DNA of 64,000 nt, from positions 372,001 through 436,000 of the forward strand of contig WHVD01000059.1 of NCBI GenBank assembly GCA_015178975.1, in the 5' to 3' direction. A program made the translations under genes and the position numbers. How positions within the stretch are numbered: position 1 is the stretch's first letter; every line of letters starts with the position of its first letter. The stretch is from Hysterangium stoloniferum (Eukaryota > Basidiomycota > Agaricomycetes > Hysterangiales > Hysterangiaceae). Below are positions 33,571 through 45,522 of the stretch, piece after piece. The notes beneath the pieces are model-generated. The model searched no databases and was not told the origin of the DNA. It saw only the letters and a list, made by a program, of their open reading frames with translations.

Positions 33571-34528
33571 TCAAGAAGGGCCGGATATAAGTCCTTTCAC
33601 TGCTGTTTGGAACTGAGCCGTGTCGTTCACATGGGGAAAAGGAAGATCTGGTTTCGGTCTACGCAAAGTACTTTGAATATCATTTTATTGATTAACAGCC
33701 AATACGAATAACTCACACTCCTAGAAATTCGACTAGCTTATCCCATCCATCGCTGACTTCGTATATAAGTAGCTTCTCGGGGGGGATGAGTGCTTTTATG
33801 CGGGCATTGTGATCCAGAAGTTCTTGCTGTGTGTGGGTATAAAGGCGCCCATGGTGGAATGCTAGTGGTCGCCTATCGTTTCATAAGACTGGTGCAATAA
33901 TTACCTTGAGAATGACTTTCCTTCCATGTCCATTTCCATAAAATTTTGAAGGCCCAGAGCAAGTGGTGACAGGTTGGGAGAGTTCTGAAGCCACTCGGGA
34001 ACTTTCAAGATGGTGGCCTTCATGCTCGTTTCCCATTTAGCTGGGTTTCTTGTCATCTGTGGTAATTTCCTTTTCAGAAATTGTTAAATACACGGATAAA
34101 AGATGATAACTCACCAGAATGTATTTTGCATCAGGGTACGCCGCGTAAATGGCGTCTGGGTGCATTACCATAGGATAATCTAAAGCAGATCCATAGGCAT
34201 CCAGTAATTCATGCACCGTTTTCACTGCGGCCTGGTCTACGTCGATAATATTACAATTACCTTGTTGACATTCCTACGCTGGAGAAATTTTCGACCTTAC
34301 CATTAACCATACTTATGTTTCGCCATCTAACGAATTCCTCCGGATCCTGATTAGCCAATATCGTTGACATGTGATATGCTGGACCAAATCCTAAATGCTC
34401 CAGGGCTTCTCGCAAACTAGAAGTCTAGTAATGCTCAAGTGATGTTGGAACGTCTCGAAAATGTGTATACTTACCCCCGTTCGACCTAACCCCAAACATA
34501 TGACCTTTGGTTTGGATGAGCTTGCCAT
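33571..34528 (-). CDS. Fungal sulfotransferase-like P-loop protein
   Basis: Six exons on the minus strand: 34528-34475, 34424-34301, 34260-34115, 34056-33905, about 33872-33717 and 33658-33571; product 239 aa. Residues 1-30 hold the PAPS-binding loop KVICLGLGRTGTSSLREAL. Further family marks are HLGFGPAYHM, EEFVRWRNI, HELLDAYGSALDYP, DAIYAAYPDAKYIL followed by TRNPAKW, HNARIKALIPPEKLLIYEVSDGWDKLVEFLGV, and PKPDLPFPHVND near the end. This pattern is that of the Sulfotransferase_4 family, which is widespread in fungi and often misnamed as an epimerase; substrates are not known. The fourth intron would be only 32 bp with the chosen sites, so that junction is uncertain. TATATAAG at 34592-34585 lies about 57-64 bp before the ATG. 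Confidence 0.82.
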
Positions 34529-34685
34529 TCTGCGATCGTAAGCTAAGTGGGAGTTTACTCTGTTACTCTGCTTCAAAACGTCCTCTTATATATTTTGTGC
34601 TTAGTCACCCGATGTCCACGTGAACTTCCCGGCGTCATAACTCTGATAAACGTGAGAACCGGGCTTGGCATTCGCCGGAAGCCAT

Positions 34686-34800
34686 CTTTAGAGTATTTGC
34701 AACTAATATATATTAGCTAAACTGAATTGTTCCCAATATAAATATCAGGAACCAATTCAGTTTTGCTAATTATATATTAGTTGCAAATACTCTCTAAAAG
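34686..34800. mobile_element. Short foldback (MITE-like) repeat
   Basis: Two arms of about 48 bp, CTTTAGAGTATTTGCAACTA.. and its near-perfect reverse complement ending ..TAGTTGCAAATACTCTCTAAAAG, are separated by about 15 bp. The whole unit folds as one hairpin. No target duplication is clear. It lies about 160 bp upstream of the sulfotransferase-like gene start. Confidence 0.7.
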
Positions 34801-34802
34801 AG

Positions 34803-34907
34803 CTCACTCCGGTCTGGTGAACAACATCATATCATGTTGTGGTCTAAAGCGGGAGCCGGCTGCGACCACAGATGATAGATAGGCATCCATGGCAGCAGGC
34901 GCGGGCC
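34803..34907 (+). repeat. Intergenic direct repeat, unit 1
   Basis: About 105 bp beginning CTCACTCCGGTCTGGTGAAC, repeated at 35151-35250 with about 95% identity by eye. The interior holds CATCATATCATGTTGTGG in unit 1 and the shorter CATCATGTTGTGG in unit 2. Confidence 0.8.
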
Positions 34908-35941
34908 GCTACATGAGACTAGTTAAGGTACAAAGAAACTAAGAGTTAGCAAATGTGAAAGAGGGGTGGTGGGTGGGAAATAAAAAGAACTATCACAGAT
35001 GCTGCAAGCATCCTGTGAGATGGGAGACGAAGGAACAGAGACGAAGAGAAGGGGAAAAGCGCTAGTGAACAATAGGGGAGATTGTCACAGTGTGAGACCT
35101 ATGATCACTAAAGAACTCGTACAAATTACATTTGTCCGATCCATCTTTATCTCACTCCGGTCTGGTGAACAACATCATGTTGTGGTCTAAAGCGGGAGCC
35201 GGCTGCGACCACAGATGATAGACAGGCATCCATGGCAGCAGCCGCGGGCCAAGCGGGGCAGAGCTTAGAAAGGCCGGAGGAGAAGCGGTCTGTGAATGCA
35301 TTCACTTTGCGACAGTCTGAGGTCTGAAGTCGCCTTGCTAGGAAGCACGATCAGCCCCAGAAGGAACTTTTATCTGGGACCCCAACATGAGCTATCATGC
35401 ACATGTCTTTTCCGAATAAGCAACGTCAGATTAGCTTTCCCACCTATATCGAGCATCCATATGCATAATTCCTAATTCAGCAAAAGTATCCGTTCTGGGT
35501 CTAAAGCTCCGTCATTCCTGGCGCCTTTGGGTTGTTCATAACTGAAAAATTGAATTCGGCAGGCGAGGGTAATGTTTGAACACACGGATCTGGGCGTATT
35601 CATTTGTGGCTATTTACAGGCAGGTGTACAGCGGAATAAGCTTCATATGTGCTTAATGATTGGTATTATTATTAAATAGTTCCTTTTTATGACAAGACTC
35701 GCCGGAAATTTAGTGGGATGTTGACTGCTTTACTGTTTTACTGTTTTAGTATAACTATAGTCTCATGAAAGAAACCTTCACACCCAACCCACGACCATTG
35801 CCAATATTCACCGACCCGGCCACCCGCATATGTAGTGGCAACATTTCGAGGACCCCGCCAGATCTCAAAATTGCCAATTTTGGACTTTTTGACTCACATA
35901 GAAATAGTCATCCTCCCTGTTGAATTTTGGGAATTCAGTAA
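34908..35941. other. Host intergenic DNA
   Basis: Apart from the second direct-repeat unit, no gene was found. A plus frame at 34999-35190 has no domain and overlaps the repeat. Confidence 0.4.
35151..35250 (+). repeat. Intergenic direct repeat, unit 2
   Basis: Partner of 34803-34907, 5 bp shorter because of an internal ATCAT loss. Confidence 0.8.
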
Positions 35942-36031
35942 GCGAGCGGCAAGGACTCGAACCATGCGGGGATATTAATAAGCGGGTTACTTGTATTATA
36001 GTCCTCATCGTTTACAATGAGCTAGCTGTCA
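35942..36031 (-). tRNA. tRNA-like sequence with intron, probably a decayed tRNA-Tyr
   Basis: On the minus strand: TAGCTCA at the D-arm start; an anticodon stem GAGGA and loop CTATAA followed by a roughly 23-nt insertion at the usual intron place, then TCCCC. A T-arm CATGGTTCGAGTCCTTG with a perfect box B (GGTTCGAGTCC) follows, then CCGCTCG. The anticodon reads ATA where tRNA-Tyr would have GTA, and the acceptor stem pairs poorly (about 4 of 7). This points to a pseudogene; tRNA-Ile is an alternative. Confidence 0.35.
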
Positions 36032-36155
36032 TCTCACTCAGACAAACGAATAGTTCTACGGTATAGGGTATAGGAATGGCACCACGAAAAATTCAACCCT
36101 CTCCCCCGATAATTAGATTTGACATAGCAAAATTCGAAAAAGATTGCCAAATTAT

Positions 36156-36443
36156 GGTTGTGACTCAAGTTCAAGTCCAATGACACCGGGTTGACACATT
36201 GACCGGTACCTGTGTATGACTACTCTTTAAAGAATGGAAGTATGTTCTTGTTCACTCATCATGCTTCCCACAGGTCTCTGTCTGCCCCACTAAAGATAAA
36301 AACTTATAATCGCATTATCATTAATATGGGAAATCGGTTCAGCAATCTGTTTCGTGGTGTGTATTTTTTGATAATATTCGCCCCCTAATTTAGACCATAC
36401 TAATTCCCATTCGATGCTAATAAACATTATTAAAAATACCAGG
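36156..36443 (+). pseudogene. Partial duplicate of the ARF gene: promoter, exon 1 and intron 1
   Basis: 288 bp inverted copy of 41167-40873. It keeps about 170 bp of upstream sequence, an ATG at 36326 with MGNRFSNLFRG (MGNWFSNAFRG in the gene), and the first intron up to CCAG. Similarity stops exactly where exon 2 begins. It cannot encode a GTPase. It lies next to transposon-rich DNA. Confidence 0.85.
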
Positions 36444-36731
36444 CCATATTATTAAAAAGACAAAATAAGCAATACACATTCTGTGCTTCTCACCATTATT
36501 CAAATATGCCTGTGCTTACAGAACCTGTTGTAGGTCATGAGGAATGAGTGACTGTCCCACAGCATAGCAAGTGTTCTTTGGCTTGTATTGAAATGTATGT
36601 AGTAGCTGTGAACCAAAATGAATCTGATTATCCAAACATAGCCAATGGATCTCAAGGTTTTAGTGGCTCAGGAAGTACAGGTGGTGGTTCATGACATATG
36701 TAATTCTCTGAATAATTATACAGGTTATATC
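36444..36731. other. CpG-poor remnant DNA
   Basis: No frame or terminal repeat recognised. It forms the left flank of the solo LTR and ends with its TSD. Confidence 0.35.
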
Positions 36732-37352
36732 TTTTAAGCTTGGGGCTTACAGGTAGGTTCCAGTGGGGAACTCATGGATAGTCCAGTATACAGGTAGGAC
36801 TTAGCTTCAGCTTATATGCTGCACCCTTGTGAGATCATTGTGTCCAATTTCAAATGGAATGAACAGAAGGTCTGGGGAGTCTGAGAGGATGAAGGGATAG
36901 TGAGTGGGAGGTAGGCAGGACAGGAAGTCTGAAGACTCTTAAGCAGAGGGCCCATGGATTCTAAGGGTATGAATAGAAATCTAACTAATGGGAAGTATGG
37001 GGATAACTTAGTTGATTTTCTGATTGGATTGTAAATACAAATTAGTCTAGTTTATATAGATGAGTCATACTACAATCCCAGTGGAACAGATAAACAAACA
37101 AACAGAAAGGAAGATGGGGAATGGGGAGGGATGACCAAAGTCTGGGGAAAGTCTGAGATGAAACAGGGACATACACTTGGAACATAATAAAATAACTGAC
37201 AACCAGGTTCCAAAGCTGATCAGGACAGATATTGCATATATTGTGAGAGCCAGGATCTCCAGGCAGGGTCTGGCCACCAACTTGTATGAAAAGAGAGTGA
37301 TAGAGACATGTAAAGTAGATCCCAGGTCCTGGTAGGTTGTCCAGTCCTAACA
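36732..37352 (-). repeat. Solo LTR, CpG-depleted
   Basis: 621 bp, TTTTAAGC (from TGTTAAGC) to CCTAACA, flanked by ATATC at 36727-36731 and 37353-37357. Carries the LTR hairpin core (36799-36830), and in the sense direction TATATAA 33 nt before AATCAGAAAAT. Its TTAAGCTTGGGGCTTACAG end matches the E-type LTR at 38394-38951. Confidence 0.85.
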
Positions 37353-37360
37353 ATATCCAA

Positions 37361-37561
37361 CCTAAGAATCTCAAGAATCACCTCATGTGAGCATCCCTAT
37401 AATCTGCATATCATGCACTGTGTATATATCCTAAAAATCCTAATAATTACCTTAGTGTGAACACCCCTGAAATCTGCATACATGCACTAGATGTTTACCC
37501 TGAAGCTCAAGAATTATCTGTGAGCATCTCTGTAATCTGCATATCATGTGCTGTGTAGCTA
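37361..37561. repeat. Tandem repeat of about 65-69 bp, three units plus a fragment
   Basis: Units start at about 37361, 37430 and 37498, each with AATCTGCATA-(T)CATGC and TGTGAGCA or TGTGAACA. A partial fourth unit resumes after the solo LTR at 38304 (CTACCCTAAGAATCTCAAGAATTACC). Confidence 0.75.
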
Positions 37562-37563
37562 CC

Positions 37564-38303
37564 TGTCATGACCGTGTCACAGCCTATCGGTCCCCGAGGT
37601 TATCACCACCTATCGACGATTCAAGTTACCGTTCAAGTCATCACATCAGAAACCATCGGCCCCCAATGCTAACGTACGCTTTCATGGTGATCAAACTCCA
37701 TTTACATCCACATCAAAATATACTCGAACTATCTGGTTAAACTCTGATACGTCCCTTTTATTATGATGATCTGCTCTATTCTATGTTTCACATATGTCTA
37801 TATATATTTGTAACCCTCAAACTATTTCCTTTCTTCATAATTCCACTCTCGGTTATTTCACGGCCTCTGAACTAATAGTAACCTCCCGTTCCTAGTCAAG
37901 TTTATTTGTCAATACCGTGTTCTGCTCTTCTCCCAGTTAGTATTTTCTAGATGCCTGTTACTTGTATATGAACCCGCTGTAGTTGTAGTTACTAGGCAAT
38001 CAGAATATCAACTCAGAATACCCTCTTACACCTCCAGAAGTCTCATACTAAGAATTCTGTCTTCCGCCTTCATGTGCGCTCACTCACTCTCGGTCCCTGA
38101 CCCCTTGGCCTGACACTCAACTTAACCTTCAGTCCCAATCGGTATTACACCAAAAGGAACTCGTTAGGATTAGTCTTCACCCATCCGAAATTTAAGGACA
38201 CTCAACGGATATTTGCGGGGGCGACAGCACATAAGCTGAAGCCAAGTCCTTCCGATTGGTCCCTGTTGGCCAACCGACTTTAGTTAGTTTTCAGTTCTTA
38301 ACA
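37564..38303 (+). repeat. Solo LTR, sense on plus strand
   Basis: 740 bp, TGTCATGACC..TTAACA, with TSD CTACC at 37559-37563 and 38304-38308. Same family and length as 55493-56232. In the sense direction TATATGAA starts 33 nt before AATCAGAATAT; the hairpin core is at 38223-38251. CpG content is high, so it is younger than its surroundings. Confidence 0.92.
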
Positions 38304-38393
38304 CTACCCTAAGAATCTCAAGAATTACCAAAGCTTGCTGAAAAATATCTTGCCCCTTTTGAAATTATTGTACAAGCTGGCACACACTTGTTT
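38304..38393 (+). pseudogene. Integrase C-terminal fragment of an older gypsy element
   Basis: Plus strand reads KLAEKYLAPFEIIVQAGTH, matching KLAEKYLGPFEIITQVG of element A integrase. It stops where the LTR at 38394 starts. Confidence 0.6.
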
Positions 38394-38951
38394 TGTTAGG
38401 AACTAGGTTTCCTGCTGGGTCCTGGATCCAATCTTATCACATTTCTTTTTATCGTCAAGGATGTTTTGTCACCCAAACTCCATTCAGATATCCTGTGCCC
38501 TCTAGATGCTTGAAGATTTCATGTTCTGATCCTTATTGTTTCCCCTGGACTTGCTCTTATTCCATCTCAACCCTTATTCCTGGATTAGTAGTATAATAAT
38601 CACTTAGTCTATATAGTCTAGGATTTGTTGTACTTACAATCTGATCAGAATATCAACTCTGTAGCATCAACTGAGTACCTCCTTATTATCTACCCTTATT
38701 ACTTATCACTACTTGTTCATCTCAACTTGCACCAATGTATTTTCAGAGTCCTTGGGTCTCCTGGCCTCAAATTATTGCATATTATCAGATGCCCTGGATA
38801 CCCATACCCACCTGACTGAAGTTAGGACCCAACAATCATGCAAGGGTGCAGCACATATATATGCTGAAGCCAAGTCCTACCCATCCTTGGAGCCCCCATG
38901 GGGTTTCCCCAGAATATCCATTCCATCTGCCTGTAAGCCCCAAGCTTAACA
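38394..38951 (+). repeat. Element E 5' LTR
   Basis: 558 bp, TGTTAGGAAC..CTTAACA, followed by GT and ATATTCTGATC (38954-38964), complementary to GATCAGAATAT at 38643-38653. TATATAG starts 33 nt before that 11-mer. Hairpin core at 38848-38879. Confidence 0.8.
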
Positions 38952-38988
38952 GTATATTCTGATCCAATTTTGCAGATCATTTTCCATC

Positions 38989-39054
38989 ATGCCTCCAAGC
39001 AAGAAAGTATCTGAACAGTCAAGCCTACCAGGACCTTCTACTCTCAATCATTAA
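38989..39054 (+). pseudogene. Element E gag, first codons
   Basis: MPPSKKVSEQSSLPGPSTL resembles the gag start MPPRKKANAQASLPEPLTL of element A. Sequence similarity ends after 21 codons and minisatellite DNA follows, so the rest of element E is gone. Confidence 0.65.
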
Positions 39055-39129
39055 ATGAGAGAGATCAAAAGAAAGATCAGAAATTGTGTTTTTTTGGCAT
39101 AAGTTGTTGTCCAGAAAGACTGGGTGTTT

Positions 39130-39530
39130 ACGATTGCAAGCGATGAGCAGGAGGGCAGGCAATGAGTGGGAGTGGAATGGCAGGCAATGAGCAGGAGGGT
39201 GGGCAATGAGTGGGAGGGCAGGCAATGAGTGGGAGGGTGGGCAATGAGCAGGATGATGCCTGGGAGGGCCTGTGATTGATGGGCACAGCTCCCAGAGATA
39301 TGCACCCACACCCACACACCCACACACCCACACCTATGTGCCCACACCTACATGCCTGCACCTACACCCACACCTACACACCCACACCTACACACCCTCA
39401 CCTATGCACCCTCACCACGCACCTGCACTTAGAGCAGGAGGGTGGGCGATGAGTGGCAGGGTGGGCGATGAGTGGCAGGATGGGGGGTGGGCGGGAGGGC
39501 GGGTGATGAGGAGGATGATAGAAGGGCACT
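39130..39530. repeat. Minisatellite cluster
   Basis: Three parts: GCAGGCAATGAGTGGGAG-type units (about 39140-39255), CCCACACCTA/CCCACACA units (39303-39420), and GGGTGGGCGATGAGTGGCA units (39427-39515). The blocks are bounded by near-identical TGTGATTGATGGGCAC (39271-39286 and 39528-39543). The frames here are repeat artefacts. Confidence 0.85.
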
Positions 39531-39559
39531 GTGATTGATGGGCACGATAATGTGCAGCC

Positions 39560-40136
39560 ATCACAGTGCCATTGGTCCCACCACATGCCAGAGTTAGCTG
39601 ACAGAGATGGTCTTTGCATGCAGTATTTAAGAAAGGTTATTGAAAGAAGCCTATACACTGCTAATTAGCTCTTGTTAGAGGAGGAGGACAGGTCCCTCTC
39701 CACCTCTAATAAGAGGTGCTTTGTGGTAGGTGTAGAGTTGGGACACTGTAGGCGGAAGCGGCCCAATGCAACAAGGATTAGCCCAGGGCTACACATATGT
39801 CCATTCGGGCTAATTTGCTTATAAATATGGACGTACTAGGTGCTGAAACATACGGTTATGGTCGTATGTTTATGCGGGCCCGTAGCTGTATATGACACAG
39901 TGCCGACCCCTAGTCACAGCACGAGTGGACAGTACCGTATCGTACTACAATAAAGCTTGAAGCCTCCTCATACAACGTTGCGAATCATAATTCATTTTCG
40001 GAGGTCAATCGTACTTGTTCCTGTGTGTATGGCTATTATTGTGTTATCTTTAGTGAAATTCGGACTCTCTAATCGGTGTTGTAAATCGATTTTATTCTGG
40101 CAGAATGGCACATCCTATAGATAAAATGGGATATCC
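39560..40136. other. Intergenic DNA downstream of ARF
   Basis: No coding frame supported. CpG content is normal again. CAATAAAGCTTG at about 39950 may be a polyadenylation-type signal of an unrecognised transcript. Confidence 0.3.
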
Positions 40137-40988
<852 letters not shown>

Positions 40989-41167
40989 ATTAATGATAAC
41001 GCGATTATAAGTTTTTATCTTTAGTGAGGCAGATAGAGACCTGTGGTAAGCGTGATGAGTGAACAAGAGCATACTTTCATTCTTTAAAGAGTAGTTGTAC
41101 ACAGGCATCGGCCAACGTGTCAACGCGTCAACTCGGTGTCATTTGGACTTGAGCTTGAGTCACAACC

Positions 41168-42307
41168 AGTAGTATGCTCCACGTAGGAGATACGCCACAG
41201 TGAAGATCAATAAGTTGAGTACTATGACTCGTCGAAACAGGGCATCGTGTACCATGACACCGCTTTTGCAAAATCAGTGTACGCTCGCAGTCTGCCTCGC
41301 CCGAGTGACCGGGGTTGGCCTTATATCAACGGGTGATAGATACCGAACCACCAGTAGTGGTAGGATTCGATTCCCGTTCCTAAATATACCTGAAATTAGA
41401 TAAGTAATGTAATGATTAAATATGTTTGTCAATAAGCCTGGGAACTACCATTTGCTGCGCTGCGGGTAGTGATGGGCCAATGATGGATAATGGTTCAGAC
41501 TCAGACCAGTGCATTTCAGTTCAGTGGACCGAACCGATAAACATAGTGAGACAGACTAGATAATGGAACCGGTCAAAAAAATAAAGAAAGAATAATGTAC
41601 CAATCTACTGTACTAAGGGAATCATCACAATTTCACCGTGAATAGCTCAGTAACATGAGATCACTTAGAAATATAAGATATTCCATTACAAATGAAAATA
41701 GGTATTTATTCATACATAGGCTATTACTTCCATGTGCCCCTGTTCTGGCTATGACAATACCCTTCTCAAGTATAAGATATCCGCCGAAGGCTGGGCTAGG
41801 GTTGAATGATCTAGGAGATTGTTCAGGTATGAAAACTTGTTAATTCGCAGACACGAGGCTTATAATTTTTTTTTAAATAGAAAGCTTAAACAATGCCATT
41901 CAATGTGCCCTTCTTCCTGCTCAAGCATGGCTTTATCTGAACCTTAGTTCTTCCATAAGCATAATGGTCAAATGGAATTACTAAGCCTAGGGTATCAATC
42001 TTACAAGAACAACTTGGCAGAATTCACCCCAGTAATGAGTAAATAATTGTCATAAACAGGAGAGATGAGACAGGAGCAGAAATCTAAAGTATTGCTATAG
42101 GTTTGAAATAGTACCAATATCTTGTTTTTGTTTTAGCAAGACATATGAATCTCATTAAATAGCACTTATATTTTAACATTCTCTACACTAGAGTGTTACA
42201 GCACAACTTTATTACTTGTAGTGGGTCAGAGAAATTTTCTTAAAGCAGCAACAGTAATCCAGGGGGAAAATTTATTTTTAGACACCAAAAGCATAATCTG
42301 GCAAAAA
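41168..42307. other. Intergenic DNA upstream of ARF
   Basis: No supported gene. The ARF-proximal part to about 41167 is shared with the partial duplicate. CpG declines toward element F from about 41400. Confidence 0.35.
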
Positions 42308-42828
42308 TGTTATGACCCATTCCCAGATACTTCAATCTTCCATAATTATCTGACTTTCCAGCCCAACTCTCTGACCCAACTTTCTGACTCAACTTCTGAC
42401 CTGACTTCTGACACGGAATATTTATAGTTCCCATACTTCTGAACCTTATCCTTGTTCCACATTTGGTAACTTGTCAGTCAACAAGTATTCACTTGTTTGT
42501 TTGTTGTATTCCCATTTTGGAATACTTACCATAATCCATTATTATGATCCTAGTATGTAGTACAATAACAAAAGCTTATATTAGTTTCTGCAAATTTGTA
42601 CTTTACCTTAGATCTGATATTGACTTAGTTTCTTATTCCTTCTTTCTTTCTGTACACTCGATATTCAAAACTCTTTGGAACTCTGAATATCTGTAATCTT
42701 CTGGCATAAATCCCATCTCTGAAATTAAGGACATTCCAAGCATTGCATAAGGTGCAGCACATAAGCTGAAGCTGACATCCTGACCCTATCCCAAGGTTTC
42801 CGAGTTCCTGACCATTTACTGGTAAGGG
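42308..42828 (+). repeat. Element F 5' LTR, 3' end lost
   Basis: Begins TGTTATGACCCATTCCC like the solo LTR at 43784, and contains the hairpin core at 42750-42781. The TTAACA end and the primer site are missing; LTR sequence passes directly into gag (CCAAAAAAATTG), so a deletion joined U5 to gag. Confidence 0.75.
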
Positions 42829-43650
42829 TCCAAAAAAATTGAGGAATTTCATTCCATGATCAACCTGCTACATTCAAATCTGACAGTCAAAAAATCCATT
42901 TTGCACTCTCATATCTCAAGGATACCACTCAGGATTGGTTTGAACCCAGACTTTCCAGAATACCCATATGGCTCAATGACTGGGACACATTTGTTGAAGA
43001 ACTGGAAACTAACTTCAGAGCTTACAATCAATCTGGCAAAGCAGAAATTGCACTAACAACACTTAAGCTGAAGGACAATCAACAAGTTTCTGATTAGTTC
43101 AATACACTCACTGCATGCTGTGGTTGGGATGATTCTGCCCTCAGGCACCATTTCTATATGGGTCTTCCATCTCACCTAAAAGATGACATCTGTAAAGAGG
43201 GAAAGCTGAAAACTCTCCAACTCATGCAGATGAAAGCTTAGACATCTGATGCCCACTATTAGGAATATAAAGTGGAAGTTTCCTGAGAAAATCTGATGGA
43301 ACATTCTCAAAACAATAAGGCATTGTCTAGCAAGTCTTCCAGCAATAACTCTGGCAACTCTGGCAATAATACTGGCAAATCAAATTCCAATCAGAAGAAA
43401 GACAAGAAATCTAACAAGAACAGTCAACTTCCAATAAACTTGACATTTCCCATTTGTTGGGTTTCAATGGTAAACTCACCCCAAAGGAGAAACAACAATG
43501 CATGGATAACAACCTCTGCCTTTTCTGTAGGAAAGGTGGATACAAGGTTTCCAATTGCACTTTTAAGTCAAACTCTTCCAAGGCTCACACAGCAACTTCC
43601 ACTACAACCTCAACACCCAAGGAAAAACCTGCCATGGAGTTGAAAAAAGA
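42829..43650 (+). pseudogene. Element F gag pseudogene
   Basis: Capsid region reads SDSQKIHFALSYLKDTTQDW, WDTFVEELETNFRAYN, ALRHHFYMGLPSHLKDDI, aligned with gag of A and I, with in-frame stops after QQVSD and at MKA. An Asn/Ser/Lys linker precedes the zinc knuckle CLFCRKGGYKVSNC (about 43525-43560), whose His is Tyr. It ends with an A6 run, GAGTAAGCAACC (43642-43660), the gag-pol junction kept in A and I. Confidence 0.8.
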
Positions 43651-43783
43651 GTAAGCAACCCTCTGGAAACTGCATGGACAGAGGGTTGCATTGACTCCCT
43701 CTGTGTATCTGAGATTATCCATCTCAATGCCTCTGCTCTCTCTAATCCTGACTCATTATTTGTAAAACTCATTTCTGACCTTC

Positions 43784-44305
43784 TGTTATGACCCATTCCC
43801 AGATACTTCAATATCCGATATCATCCAAAAACATCTGACCTCCACCTCAATATCTGACCCCAACTTCTGACTATGGAACATTCATAGTTCCCATACTTCT
43901 GGATCTCACCTTTGTTCTGCATTTAGTAATTTGTCAACTGAGAAGTATTCACTCATTTACTTATTGTATTCCCATTTTGTCTTATTGTGATCCTAAATTT
44001 GTAGCACAATAACAAGACAATCTTATATTAGTTTCCCAAATTGTACTTTACTTTAGATCTGATATCAACTTAGTTTCTTATTCCAATTTCCATCTTTCTG
44101 TACACTGAATATTCGGAACTCTTCAGAACTCTGAATATCCATATCTTCCAGTGTAAGTCTCATCTCTGAAATTAAGGACTCCTGAGCGTTTGCGTAGAGG
44201 TGCAGCACATAAGCTGAAGCCGATGTCCTGACCCTATCCAATAGTTTCTGTCTTTCTGGTGACTTTCTGATAGTTCTGGAATAAGTTCTGACATGGAACT
44301 TAACA
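43784..44305 (+). repeat. Solo LTR in element F protease
   Basis: 522 bp, TGTTATGACC..CTTAACA, flanks CCTTC (43779-43783) and CCTTG (44306-44310), an imperfect 5-bp duplication. Hairpin core at 44199-44230. Confidence 0.8.
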
Positions 44306-45522
44306 CCTTGTTGGAAATTTAGTGTTCCAAGCTCTGATAGATTCCAGCTCCATGCACTGTTTTGTAGATACCACCTTTTCCATGGAACATAATCTGAAAC
44401 TCCATTCTGTTCCCACAATCTCTTTGCATCTATTTGATGGCACTAGCAACATGGCAATTACTCAAGCCTGCAACATGTCTATCTGGTTCCCATGTGGAAC
44501 ATCCCAGCTGGTTATGTTTTTCAAAACACAGTTGGACTCTAGCTGTTCAGTTGTTCTTGGATACAACTGGCCTACCCAATATAATCCATTGATTGACTGG
44601 GTATTGGGTAGTATTAATTTCTGAATTCCCAACACTTCTGTTCCTCCTGCAGAATCTAATCCAGCCAGAGCCTCTTCAGTATTAATGGCAATTCCAGCTC
44701 CTACTGGAACCTCCAAACCTCTGAAAATTTCTCTCCTCAATGCTGCATCATTTGTTAGCACAAGTAAACTGGACAGATCACAGTGTTTTTGAACTTAAAA
44801 GTTGATGAAGCATCTGGAAATTTTGCAACTCCAGAATTATCCGAGCTAAAAGCCAAACTGGAAGGAGTTCCTGAAAAATACCATGATTTTGCAGATATTT
44901 TCAATAAGCAGAAAGCTGACTGGCTTGCACCACATAGGCCTTATGACTTAAAAAATTGATATTGAGCCCAGTTCAAACCCACCCTTAGGACCTATTTACC
45001 TGTTGTCCCAATCAGAACTTCCATCTATTCAGGAGTTCTTCAATGAACATCTGTCAATAGGTTTTATCCATCCCTCAAAGTCTCCATATGGAACACCTGT
45101 CCTTTTTGTCAAAAAGAAGGATGGTTCCCTTTGCTTCTGTGTTGATTTCTGAGGCTTAAATTCCATAACACAGAAGGATAAGTGTCCACTTCCACTCATT
45201 ACAGATTTACTCAATGCCCCATGGAAATCTTGGATTTATACCAAAATAGACCTTAAACATGCCTATCATTTGGTCCAAATTGCTGAAGGTGACAAATGTA
45301 AGACCACTTTCCACATCCACTATGGATCCTTTGAATGGTTGGTTATGCTTTTCAGCCTTACCAACATTCCCTCCATTTTTCAATGTTTTGTTAATGATAT
45401 ATTGTCCAACATGCTTGATGTATGTGTTATATATAGTCTATTTGGAGAATATTTTGGTATTTTCTGAAGATCCTGCTCTTCACGACAAGCAGGTTTCATT
45501 ATTGGGGCTGATGGTCTCCATT

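Noticed and set aside
39272..39538. His/Thr/Pro-rich frame at the minisatellite
   Set aside because: It is produced by CCCACAC repeats.
41281..41400. tRNA-like GGATTCGATTCCC at about 41362
   Set aside because: Only a box B-like word is present; no D-arm, anticodon arm or acceptor stem could be paired.
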